DNA of 22,820 nt, taken from positions 1 to 22,820 of the forward strand of contig JAIFNE010000065.1 of the NCBI GenBank assembly GCA_020047875.1, given 5' to 3'. The translations under genes were made by a program, and so were the position numbers. The notes beneath the pieces were generated by a model. It did no database searches. It saw nothing but the letters and a program-made list of their open reading frames with translations, and was not told the DNA's origin. Positions 1 to 7,363 of this stretch are shown one piece after another (the stretch's first letter is position 1; the number at the start of each line of letters is the position of its first letter). This DNA is from Hydrogenophaga sp. Its GTDB lineage: Bacteria; Pseudomonadota; Gammaproteobacteria; Burkholderiales; Burkholderiaceae_C.

Positions 1-763
1 TGAGCAGCGTGGGCAGCAACAGCTGACCGAGCACCTCCCAGCCCGGCCAGCCCGGCAGCGCCAGCCCGGGCAGTCCGCGGGGCAGATCGCCGATCACCGC
101 GCCACCGGCCGCCTCAAAGCTGCCCCAGGCGCTGATGGCCGCGCTCACCACCACCACCAGCAACACGGTGGGCACGGTTTTGGGCAGGCGCCGGGCCAGC
201 AGCAAGGCCAGGTAAGTGCCGAGCCCAAACGCCAGCGTGGGCAGGTGCAGCACCGGATGGGCGCCGGCCGACGCCAGCAGGCTGGCCCAGCCGCCGGTCA
301 GGCCGAGCATGGCTGCCGCCGCGCCCTGGGTGAAGGCCATCAGCACCGGCGCATTCACCAGGCTGAGCAGCCAGCCCGAGCGCAGGTAGCCCAGTGCGAT
401 CTGCAACAGGCCGGAGAGCAACGCCAGCCACATCGCCAGTTCGATCCAGCGCGGGCTGCCGGGCTCGGCCAGGCCGGTGAGCGAGGCGCTGACCATCAGG
501 CAGGTGAGCGCGGTCGGGCCGACCGATAGCCGGGGCGAGGCGCTGAACAGCACCGCGATCAGCGCCGGCAGCATGGCGGCGTAAATGCCGGTGATCAGCG
601 GCATGCCAGCCAGGCTGGCATAGGCAATGCCTTGCGGCACCAGCATCAGCCCCACAGTGACGCCGGCCAGCGCTTCAGTTCGCAGCAAGGCGCCATTGGG
701 CCGCGGCCACAACAAAAACGGCAGCCAGTGGCTCAGACGTTGCACGAGGTTCTGGCGCGACAT
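1..763 (-). CDS. SulP-family anion transporter, N-terminal part (truncated by window edge)
   Basis: Reading the minus strand from an ATG at 763 gives an open frame of 254 codons that runs off the window at base 1, so the C-terminal part, including any STAS domain, is not seen. The protein starts MSRQNLVQRL. It has the SulP signature near residues 34-49 (GVTVGLMLVPQGIAYA), followed by AGMPLITGIYAAMLP and VGPTALTCLM, then several hydrophobic segments. SulP proteins are inner-membrane transporters of sulfate, bicarbonate, dicarboxylates or other anions; the substrate cannot be told from this part. The next in-frame ATG upstream (781) is followed at once by a stop, which supports 763, although no clear Shine-Dalgarno is visible. 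It lies 88 bases downstream of the antiporter gene on the same strand. The family call is secure; the substrate is unknown. Confidence 0.85.
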   Translation of the reverse strand, partial: MSRQNLVQRLSHWLPFLLWPRPNGALLRTEALAGVTVGLMLVPQGIAYASLAGMPLITGIYAAMLPALIAVLFSASPRLSVGPTALTCLMVSASLTGLAEPGSPRWIELAMWLALLSGLLQIALGYLRSGWLLSLVNAPVLMAFTQGAAAAMLGLTGGWASLLASAGAHPVLHLPTLAFGLGTYLALLLARRLPKTVPTVLLVVVVSAAISAWGSFEAAGGAVIGDLPRGLPGLALPGWPGWEVLGQLLLPTLL

Positions 764-851
764 GCGGCGATGCTACGGCATGGCAAGGCTCATGCTGCGC
801 GCGGGCTGCAGCGGGCGCCGGACCAGCGCACCGCCTGGAAACCGACTTGCC

Positions 852-1937
852 TCAGGTGGCCGAGACCTTGCCCGTTGCCCGCACCATCGCCACCACCATC
901 GCAATCACGGTGAGCGGCAGGGCAAAGCTCGTCATGAGGAAAGCGAATGTGCCGAGTGCCGGGTTTTGCTGGGCCAGCAACACCAGATACACCACATAGG
1001 CCACGTAATAGAGCAGGAACACGCCACCCTCCCAGCGCGCAATCTCGCGCCCGGTCATGAACACCGGCAAGCAGGCCAGCGCAACGGCCAGCATGACCCA
1101 CATGTCGAGTTGCATGATCGAATCGGGAATGATCAGCCCGGACGTTCCCGCGGCGATGCCCGACAGACCCACCACACCCAAAATGTTGAAGGTGCCGCTG
1201 CCCACCACGTTGCCCACGGCAATGTCGCGCTCGCCCTTGATGGCGGCCGTGACCGAGGTGGCCACCTCGGGCATCGAGGTGCCCGCGGCCACGATGGTGA
1301 GCGCAATCACCACATCGCTCACACCCAGCGCCTTGGCGAACAACACGGCCGCCGTCACCAGCCAGTGCGAGCCCAGCACCAGAAACGCCAGGCCGATCAC
1401 GATCAACCCGATCTGCACCGGCAGCCGCTCGTCCCAGCCGCCTTTTTCAGCTGGCTTGAACTCGGCGGCGTACTCGTCATTGGCCAGCTTCGTCTCACTG
1501 CGAGATTGCACGATCAGGAACACGGTATAGGCCAGCAGCAGCGCAAACAGAATCGCGCCATCAACCACACCGACTCGGCCATCCAGGGAGAAGAGCAGCA
1601 GCAGCAACGATGCGCCGAGCATGATGGGCACCTCCTGGCGAATCAGCTGGATGTTGACCACCAGGGGCGTGATCAGTGCCGCAATTCCAAGGATGAACAG
1701 CACGTTGAAGATGTTGCTGCCCACCACGTTGCCAATGGCAATGTCGTTCTGGCCACCCAGAACCGCACCCACCGACACCGCCATTTCGGGCGCGCTGGTG
1801 CCAAAGGCCACGATGGTGAGGCCCACCACCAGCGGCGAAATGCCGAAAGACAGCGCCAGCTTGGAGGCGCCACGCACCAGCAGCTCGGCGCCGGCCACCA
1901 GCCCGACGAGGCCAGCAAAAAACATCAGGAAGGTCAT
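852..1937 (-). CDS. Calcium/sodium antiporter-family membrane protein (CaCA, YrbG-like)
   Basis: An inner-membrane cation exchanger of about 361 residues. It has the two inverted alpha-repeats of the CaCA superfamily: the first has GTSAPE at about residues 46-51 followed by GNVVGSNIFN, and the second has GTSMPE at about 219-224 followed by GNVVGSGTFN. A hydrophilic loop rich in charged residues (SRSETKLANDEYAAEFKPAEK) separates the halves. YrbG-like proteins are presumed to exchange Ca2+ for Na+ or H+, but many are uncharacterised. I chose ATG 1937 because homologues start close to the first helix and because the 36 extra codons up to an upstream ATG at 2045 use AT-ending codons unlike the rest of the gene. 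The 2045 start does have a GGGAGG five bases ahead, so it is a real alternative. It lies downstream of kup on the same strand. Confidence 0.85.
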   Translation of the reverse strand: MTFLMFFAGLVGLVAGAELLVRGASKLALSFGISPLVVGLTIVAFGTSAPEMAVSVGAVLGGQNDIAIGNVVGSNIFNVLFILGIAALITPLVVNIQLIRQEVPIMLGASLLLLLFSLDGRVGVVDGAILFALLLAYTVFLIVQSRSETKLANDEYAAEFKPAEKGGWDERLPVQIGLIVIGLAFLVLGSHWLVTAAVLFAKALGVSDVVIALTIVAAGTSMPEVATSVTAAIKGERDIAVGNVVGSGTFNILGVVGLSGIAAGTSGLIIPDSIMQLDMWVMLAVALACLPVFMTGREIARWEGGVFLLYYVAYVVYLVLLAQQNPALGTFAFLMTSFALPLTVIAMVVAMVRATGKVSAT

Positions 1938-2049
1938 TTGGGGAACCAATGCAAGGAGACAAAGAAATACCGCAAGCCCGGCGGAGCGTGCGGTGTTCAG
2001 AGGAACGGATCGTAAACCAGAACCCCAGCCGCCGATTTTCGCCATCGGC

Positions 2050-2069
2050 GCCTCCCAAGCCCAAGAGGC
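2050..2069 (-). terminator. Small stem-loop just after kup stop
   Basis: GCCTC (2050-2054) and GAGGC (2065-2069) can form a 5-bp stem with a 10-base loop directly after the kup stop codon on the minus strand. No T-run follows, so it is a weak terminator or processing candidate. Its one arm contains the GGGAGG that would otherwise act as ribosome site for the alternative antiporter start at 2045. Confidence 0.25.
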
Positions 2070-2071
2070 TT

Positions 2072-3940
2072 CTAAATCTCGATCTTCGAACCCAGCTCGA
2101 TCACCGCGTTGCTTGGCAGATTCAGGAACTCGGCGGCGGCGCCCGCATTGTGGTGCATCTGCACAAACAACTTTTCACGCCACAGGGACATACCACTGCC
2201 GATGGTGGGCACCACCACGTCGCGGGAGAGAAAGTAGCTGGTGGTCATGGGTTCCATGTCGCAGCCGCGCCCGCGCATCGCGCTCAGTGCCTGGGGCACG
2301 TCGGGGTCGTTCTTGAAACCGTAGTGAATCACCACCTGCCAGCAGCTGTGGCCCAGGCGCTCGACCACCAGGCGCTTGTCCAGCCCGATCCAGGGCACCT
2401 CGTGGCTGCGCACGGTGACAAACAGATTGCGCTCGTGCAGCACCTTGTTGTGCTTGAGGTTGTGCAGCAGGGCATTCGGTACGGTGCCCGTCTCGGGGGT
2501 GAGAAACACCGCCGTGCCTTCGACCCTGAGGGGGGGCGAGACAAAGACCGCATCGAGAAAGCTGGGGAGGTCCAACGCCTCGGTCTGCTGCTTGGTCGCG
2601 AGCAGGGCCCGGCCCTGCTTCCAGGTCATCATGAGCGTGAAGATCAGACCGCCAATCATGAGCGGGAACCAGCCACCATCAAACAGCTTGAGCAGGTTGG
2701 AGCTGAAGAACGCGAGGTCGACCAGGAAGAAAAAGCCGGTGGGCAGCAGGCAGATCCACAGCGGGTACTTCCAGCCATAACGCAGCACAAAGAAGGTCAG
2801 CACGGTGGTGATCAGCATGTCCAGCGTGACGGCAATGCCGTAGGCCGCGGCCAGGTTGCTCGACGAGCGAAACATCACCACCGCCAGCACGATGGCCGCA
2901 AACAAGCCCCAGTTCACAAACGGCAGGTAAACCTGCCCGGTGTCGCGCACGCTGGTGTGGCGCACATGGAGGCGGGGCAGGTAGCCCAGCTGCATGGCCT
3001 GCTTGGTCACGCTGAAGGCGCCGGTGATGAGTGCCTGCGAGGCGATCACGGTGGCCAGGGTGGCCAGGCCCACCAGCGGCAGCAAGGCCCAGTCGGGCGC
3101 CATGTTGAAGAACGGGTTGTCCACCGCGCCGGGGTCTTCCAGCAGCAGCGCGCCCTGCCCGAAGTAGTTGAGGGTGAGGCAGGGCATGGCGACCGCAAAC
3201 CAGGCCAGCCGGATCGGCTTTTTGCCGAAGTGGCCGAGGTCGGCATACAGGGCCTCGGCGCCGGTCACGCAGAGCACCACCGCGCCCAGAATGATGAAGG
3301 TGGTCCCTGGCTGGTTCCACATGAAGCCCAGGGCGTGGTGCGGGCTGATTGCACCCAGGATTTCGGGGTGGTCCACGATGTGCAGAACACCGAGCGCCGC
3401 AATCGAGAGGAACCACACCAGCGTGAGCGGGCCGAAAAAACGCCCGATGCCACCGGTCCCGCGCTTTTGCACCGCGAACAGCACAAACAGCACCAGCAGC
3501 GTGATGGGCACAACGAAACGCCGAAAGGCAGGCGACACCACCTCCAGCCCTTCGACCGCTGAGAGCACCGAAATCGCTGGCGTGATCACACCGTCGCCAT
3601 AAAACAGCGAGGTACCAAAAATGCCGATCACCAGCAACACGCGGCGCAACTGAGGTTTGTCTTTCACCGCCTGCGAGGCCAGCGCCAGCATCGCGATCAG
3701 GCCACCCTCGCCCGCGTTGTCGGCCCGCAGCACCAGGGCCACGTATTTCAGCGAGACGATGACGGTGAGCGTCCAGAACACGATGGACAGCACGCCGTAA
3801 ATGTTGGCATGGGTGAAAGGAACGTGGCCAGACCCGAAGATCTCCTTGATGGCATACAGCACGCTGGTGCCGATATCGCCATAGACCACACCGATCGCGC
3901 CCAGGGTGAGCGCAGCAAGAGACGACTTGGAAGCTGTCAC
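2072..3940 (-). CDS. kup: Low-affinity potassium transport system protein Kup
   Basis: This encodes 622 residues, the same length as E. coli Kup, an inner-membrane K+/H+ symporter of the KUP/HAK/KT family. The N-terminus carries GDIGTSVLYA (residues 21-30), where most family members have a proline in place of the valine. GEGG follows at 77-80 and FYGDGVITPA at about 113-122, with acidic residue E130 in the next helix. About twelve hydrophobic segments precede a cytosolic C-terminal part of roughly 170 residues. The start is GTG at 3940, preceded on the minus strand by a G-rich stretch (AGGGGGTGG) at suitable spacing. It lies 129 bases downstream of cbbR on the same strand, a gap that could hold its own promoter. 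It probably has nothing direct to do with carbon fixation; its position may mark the edge of the cbb insertion. Confidence 0.95.
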   Translation of the reverse strand: MTASKSSLAALTLGAIGVVYGDIGTSVLYAIKEIFGSGHVPFTHANIYGVLSIVFWTLTVIVSLKYVALVLRADNAGEGGLIAMLALASQAVKDKPQLRRVLLVIGIFGTSLFYGDGVITPAISVLSAVEGLEVVSPAFRRFVVPITLLVLFVLFAVQKRGTGGIGRFFGPLTLVWFLSIAALGVLHIVDHPEILGAISPHHALGFMWNQPGTTFIILGAVVLCVTGAEALYADLGHFGKKPIRLAWFAVAMPCLTLNYFGQGALLLEDPGAVDNPFFNMAPDWALLPLVGLATLATVIASQALITGAFSVTKQAMQLGYLPRLHVRHTSVRDTGQVYLPFVNWGLFAAIVLAVVMFRSSSNLAAAYGIAVTLDMLITTVLTFFVLRYGWKYPLWICLLPTGFFFLVDLAFFSSNLLKLFDGGWFPLMIGGLIFTLMMTWKQGRALLATKQQTEALDLPSFLDAVFVSPPLRVEGTAVFLTPETGTVPNALLHNLKHNKVLHERNLFVTVRSHEVPWIGLDKRLVVERLGHSCWQVVIHYGFKNDPDVPQALSAMRGRGCDMEPMTTSYFLSRDVVVPTIGSGMSLWREKLFVQMHHNAGAAAEFLNLPSNAVIELGSKIEI

Positions 3941-4069
3941 AAAACCACCCCCTGCCTGGCGGCTCAGGGCTTCAGTAATCCGAAGCGGTGGATTGTGCGC
4001 TTCTTTTGCGCCGCCCCCGAGAAGACTTCGCCGTCAGCCATCACGGCGGGATGTACGTGGTCCGGCAAG
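3941..4069. other. kup-cbbR intergenic gap
   Basis: This 129-base gap between the cbbR stop and the kup GTG holds no gene. Inverted arms CGCCGT (4029-4034) and ACGGCG (4043-4048) could form a 6-bp stem with an 8-base loop downstream of cbbR, but no T-run follows on the minus strand. I could not identify a convincing kup promoter by eye. Confidence 0.4.
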
Positions 4070-5005
4070 TCATGCTGTTTTGGGCCAGTGTTGTCCAAAG
4101 CGCTGGGCCAGGTGGCTTTCCGCCTTTTCAAGCATGAAGTAGCGAAAAGCTTCCGCAGCGGGCGAGAGCAGTTTGGCCTGCATATGCACCACGTTCCAGG
4201 CGCGCACCACGGGCGCGCCCTCCACGTCGAGCATGCGAATGAGCTTGTGCTCCAGCTCCAGGCCGATGGTGTGCATGGACAGAAAACCCAGCCCCAGGCC
4301 GGCCATCACGGCTTGCTTGATGGTCTCGTTGCTTTGCAGCTGTATTTGCATACGCGGCTCCACATGCGTGTCTTCAAAAAATTTTTCCATGGCGGCCCGG
4401 GTGCCCGCGCCGGGTTCACGGACGATGAAGTCGTAGGGCCTCAGGTCTTCCACCGTCAGATGGTCGCGCTGTGCCAGCGGATGGTCGACGGCCGATACGA
4501 ACACATGGGGGTGCGCCGCAAAAGGCTCGGCTCGCGTTTGCAGTTCTTTTGGCGGGCGCCCCATCACGGCAATATCCACTTCGCTGTCTTGAAGCATCTT
4601 GACCAGCTGCTCCCGGTTGCCGATCGAAATCTGGATCTCAACGCCGGGGTGGTCACGGCGAAAGTCTGCCAGTAGACGCATCAGGAAATACTTGGCCGTG
4701 CTGACAAAACCGATGGTCAGAACGCCAGTCTCCGCGCGCTGCAACCGGGCTGCCGCGTCTTCGGCATCTTTCACGGTGGCCAGAATTTTTCGCGCATAAA
4801 CCAGCATGTACTCGCCGGTGGTGGTCAGGCTCACCTGCCTGCCCCGCCGCTCAAAAAGGGCCATACCCACATGACCCTCAAGCTCCTTCACCTGCATGGT
4901 CACGGCGGGTGGTGTGAGGTGCAGGCTTTCGGCGGCGCGCACAAAGCTCAGGTGCCGCGCGACTTCGTTGAACACGCGCAGTTGACGAAACGTGGCGTTC
5001 TTCAT
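4070..5005 (-). CDS. cbbR: LysR-type transcriptional regulator of CBB genes, CbbR
   Basis: A LysR-family regulator of 311 residues, the usual CbbR length. The N-terminal winged helix-turn-helix is plain (FRQLRVFNEVARHLSFVRAA then LHLTPPAVTMQVKELE, about residues 6-44). A linker helix and the two-lobed effector domain from about residue 90 to 300 follow (GVLTIGFVSTAKYF, IGNREQLVKML). In characterised autotrophs CbbR binds upstream of CBB operons and is tuned by metabolites such as RuBP, PEP or NADPH; the ligand here is unknown. The gene is divergent from cbbM across 108 bases. The LysR-type box starts about 10 bases from its own ATG, which suggests autorepression. ATG 5005 is the natural start, with only a weak ribosome site. 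The cbbR assignment over a generic LysR call rests on sequence flavour and position. Confidence 0.93.
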   Translation of the reverse strand: MKNATFRQLRVFNEVARHLSFVRAAESLHLTPPAVTMQVKELEGHVGMALFERRGRQVSLTTTGEYMLVYARKILATVKDAEDAAARLQRAETGVLTIGFVSTAKYFLMRLLADFRRDHPGVEIQISIGNREQLVKMLQDSEVDIAVMGRPPKELQTRAEPFAAHPHVFVSAVDHPLAQRDHLTVEDLRPYDFIVREPGAGTRAAMEKFFEDTHVEPRMQIQLQSNETIKQAVMAGLGLGFLSMHTIGLELEHKLIRMLDVEGAPVVRAWNVVHMQAKLLSPAAEAFRYFMLEKAESHLAQRFGQHWPKTA

Positions 5006-5014
5006 TCAGTATTT

Positions 5015-5070
5015 ACTTAATTTATTCACGATAAATATTGAATTTACCTTACCGAGCAAGCTTTTTACAG
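5015..5070 (+). promoter_or_regulatory. Putative CbbR operator and cbbM promoter (copy 1 of a shared block)
   Basis: An AT-rich block in the cbbR-cbbM gap. ATTTAT (5020-5025) and ATAAAT (5031-5036) form an inverted repeat around TCACG, giving ATT-N11-AAT, the T-N11-A form of LysR boxes. TTGAAT at 5038-5043 is a -35-like element, with CTTTTTA at 5061-5067 as a poor -10, as expected of an activator-dependent promoter. The block aligns without gaps to 9756-9811, with 36 of 56 bases identical by hand count. CbbR binding and promoter positions are inference. Confidence 0.7.
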
Positions 5071-5113
5071 TCCGGTCATTCCCTGACAACCCCCCCCTTT
5101 ACCGGAGACTGCA

Positions 5114-6493
5114 ATGGACCAATCCGCACGCTATGCCGACCTGAGCCTCAAAGAAGACGAACTCATGGCCGGTGGTGGCCACATTCTCGTGGCCTACAAG
5201 ATGAAGCCCAAAGCCGGTTACGGCTACCTGGAAGCGGCGGCCCACTTTGCTGCCGAGTCGTCAACCGGCACCAACGTCGAGGTGTCCACCACCGACGATT
5301 TCACCAAGGGCCTGGACGCCCTGGTGTATTACATCGATGAGGCCAGCGAGGACATGCGCATCGCCTACCCGATCGACCTGTTCGATCGCAACGTGACCGA
5401 CGGCCGGATGATGATGGTGTCTTTCCTGACGCTGGTCATCGGCAACAACCAGGGCATGGGCGACATTCAGCACGCCAAGATTCACGACTTCTACATGCCC
5501 GATCGTGCCATCCAGCTGTTTGATGGCCCCAGCAAAGACATCTCTGACATGTGGCGCATTCTGGGCCGCCCGATCAAAGACGGCGGCTACATTGCCGGCA
5601 CCATCATCAAGCCCAAGCTGGGTCTGCGCCCCGAGCCCTTCGCCCATGCGGCCTATCAGTTCTGGCTGGGTGGCGACTTCATCAAGAACGATGAGCCACA
5701 AGGCAACCAGGTGTTCTCGCCGATGAAGAAAACCATCCCCCTGGTGGTGGACGCCATGAAGCGCGCGCAGGACGAAACGGGCCAGGCCAAGCTGTTCTCG
5801 GCCAACATCACCGCCGACGACCACTATGAAATGCTGGCCCGTGCCGATTTCATTCTGGAGGCTTTTGGTGCCGACGCCGACAAGGTGGCGTTCCTGGTGG
5901 ACGGCTTTGTGGGCGGCCCCGGCATGATCACCACCGCCCGCCGCCAGTACCCCAACCAATACCTGCATTACCACCGCGCCGGCCACGGCATGATCACCAG
6001 CCCCAGCGCCAAGCGCGGTTACACGGCCTTTGTGCTGGCCAAGATCGCCCGCCTGCAAGGGGCTTCCGGCATCCATGTCGGTACCATGGGCTTTGGCAAG
6101 ATGGAGGGCGAAAACGACGACCGCCTGATCGCCTACATGATCGAGCGTGACGAGTGCCAGGGCCCGGTCTACTTCCAGAAGTGGTACGGCATGAAGCCCA
6201 CCACCCCCATCATCTCCGGCGGCATGAACGCGCTGCGCCTGCCCGGGTTCTTCCAGAACCTGGGGCACGGCAACGTGATCAACACCTCCGGCGGCGGCTC
6301 TTATGGCCACATCGACAGCCCCGCCGCTGGCGCCATTTCCTTGCGCCAGTCCTATGAGTGCTGGAAGGCCGGCGCCGACCCCATCGAATTCGCCAAAGAC
6401 CACCCCGAGTTCGCGCGTGCCTTTGCCTCTTTCCCGGGCGACGCCGACAAGCTGTTCCCCGGCTGGCGCGACAAACTCACAGGACACAAGTAA
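5114..6493 (+). CDS. cbbM: Form II ribulose-1,5-bisphosphate carboxylase/oxygenase (CbbM)
   Basis: The large, and only, subunit of form II RuBisCO, 459 residues. It is so like the Rhodospirillum rubrum enzyme, recalled from memory, that active-site numbering matches directly. K166 lies in GTIIKPKLGLRP. The carbamylated K191 lies with metal ligands D193 and E194 in GGDFIKNDEP. H287 lies in HYHRAGH, loop-6 K329 in MGFGKMEGE, and S368 in PIISGGMNA. All are intact, so the enzyme should be active. It adds CO2 or O2 to RuBP; form II enzymes favour high CO2 and low O2. ATG 5114 follows GGAG (5104-5107) at good spacing. It is the first gene after the CbbR-type promoter and is followed after 78 bases by cbbQ. 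No small-subunit gene is present, as expected. Confidence 0.99.
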   Translation: MDQSARYADLSLKEDELMAGGGHILVAYKMKPKAGYGYLEAAAHFAAESSTGTNVEVSTTDDFTKGLDALVYYIDEASEDMRIAYPIDLFDRNVTDGRMMMVSFLTLVIGNNQGMGDIQHAKIHDFYMPDRAIQLFDGPSKDISDMWRILGRPIKDGGYIAGTIIKPKLGLRPEPFAHAAYQFWLGGDFIKNDEPQGNQVFSPMKKTIPLVVDAMKRAQDETGQAKLFSANITADDHYEMLARADFILEAFGADADKVAFLVDGFVGGPGMITTARRQYPNQYLHYHRAGHGMITSPSAKRGYTAFVLAKIARLQGASGIHVGTMGFGKMEGENDDRLIAYMIERDECQGPVYFQKWYGMKPTTPIISGGMNALRLPGFFQNLGHGNVINTSGGGSYGHIDSPAAGAISLRQSYECWKAGADPIEFAKDHPEFARAFASFPGDADKLFPGWRDKLTGHK

Positions 6494-6499
6494 GCCAAC

Positions 6500-6522
6500 G
6501 GGCCACCCTGGCGCCATGGTCC
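6500..6522 (+). other. Possible mRNA stem-loop in the cbbM-cbbQ gap
   Basis: GGGCCA (6500-6505) can pair with TGGTCC (6517-6522), with one G-U pair and an 11-base loop. It starts six bases after the cbbM stop. There is no T-run, so full termination is unlikely. It could slow 3' exonuclease or attenuate, giving more cbbM than cbbQO transcript. Only the pairing is seen; the role is speculative. Confidence 0.25.
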
Positions 6523-6571
6523 AAGCTGGGCGGCGGGGCCGGGCACACCGCCTTGACACCTGGAGCTGAGC

Positions 6572-7363
6572 ATGTCGGAGTTGATCACCCAAGAACCCCT
6601 GTATCTGCCCCAAGGGCAGGAGGTAGCCTTGTATCAGGCGGCCTATGCCGCCCGCTTGCCCGTCATGCTCAAGGGCCCAACCGGCTGCGGCAAGTCGCGC
6701 TTTGTTGAGCACATGGCCTGGAAGCTGGGCAGGCCATTGATCACGGTGGCCTGCAATGAGGACATGACCGCGTCGGATCTGGTCGGGCGCTATCTGCTTG
6801 ACGCCCAAGGCAGTCGCTGGATCGACGGCCCGCTGACCCGAGCCGCCCGCCTGGGCGCCATTTGCTACCTGGACGAGGTGGTTGAGGCCCGGCAAGACAC
6901 CACGGTGGTCATCCATGCCCTTACCGACCACCGCCGCGCCCTGCCCATCGACAAGAAAGCCGAGACGGTGCACGCTCACCCGGACTTTCAGCTCGTCATC
7001 TCCTACAACCCGGGCTACCAAAGCCTGATGAAAGACCTCAAGCCCTCGACCAAGCAGCGTTTTGTGGCCTTTGAATTCGACTACCCCGAGACTGCGCAAG
7101 AGGTGGCCATCCTGCAAGGCGAGACGGGCATCGACGCCGAGCGGGCCCAGAGGCTGGTGCAACTGGCCCACAACGCCCGAAACCTCAAGGGGCATGGGCT
7201 GGTGGAAGGCGTGTCTACCCGCCTGCTGGTGTACGCCGCTCAGCTCTTGGGACAGGGTGTGGCTGCGCAAGCGGCTTGCCGCATGGCGCTGGTGCGCCCC
7301 ATCACCGACGACGCCGACATCCGCCAGAGTCTGGAGCATGCGATTGACGCGCTCTGGGGCTGA
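6572..7363 (+). CDS. cbbQ: RuBisCO activase AAA+ ATPase CbbQ (MoxR family)
   Basis: A 263-residue MoxR-type AAA+ ATPase. Walker A is GPTGCGKS at residues 35-42, Walker B is ICYLDE at about 97-102, and SYNPGYQ lies in the sensor-1 region. In characterised autotrophs CbbQ forms a hexamer bound to one CbbO. Together they use ATP to release tight-binding sugar phosphates from RuBisCO; the Acidithiobacillus CbbQ2O2 type acts on form II enzyme. The position straight after cbbM and before cbbO fits that role. ATG 6572 has GGAG at 6562-6565. Its stop is followed directly by the GTG proposed for cbbO, indicating translational coupling. A NorQ-like ATPase is the closest alternative reading, but the context makes cbbQ clear. 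Confidence 0.96.
   Translation: MSELITQEPLYLPQGQEVALYQAAYAARLPVMLKGPTGCGKSRFVEHMAWKLGRPLITVACNEDMTASDLVGRYLLDAQGSRWIDGPLTRAARLGAICYLDEVVEARQDTTVVIHALTDHRRALPIDKKAETVHAHPDFQLVISYNPGYQSLMKDLKPSTKQRFVAFEFDYPETAQEVAILQGETGIDAERAQRLVQLAHNARNLKGHGLVEGVSTRLLVYAAQLLGQGVAAQAACRMALVRPITDDADIRQSLEHAIDALWG

Noticed and set aside
627..2015. A plus-strand frame of 462 codons across the antiporter gene
   Set aside because: It is His/Gln/Gly-rich shadow sequence antisense to clear CaCA alpha-repeats.
1949..3562. A long plus-strand open frame across kup
   Set aside because: It is the antisense shadow of a well-recognised transporter gene. Its product is charged and repetitive, with no family match.
4029..4048. 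CGCCGT/ACGGCG hairpin downstream of cbbR as an intrinsic terminator
   Set aside because: The stem is only six base pairs and no T-run follows on the minus strand, so it is noted only within the gap description.
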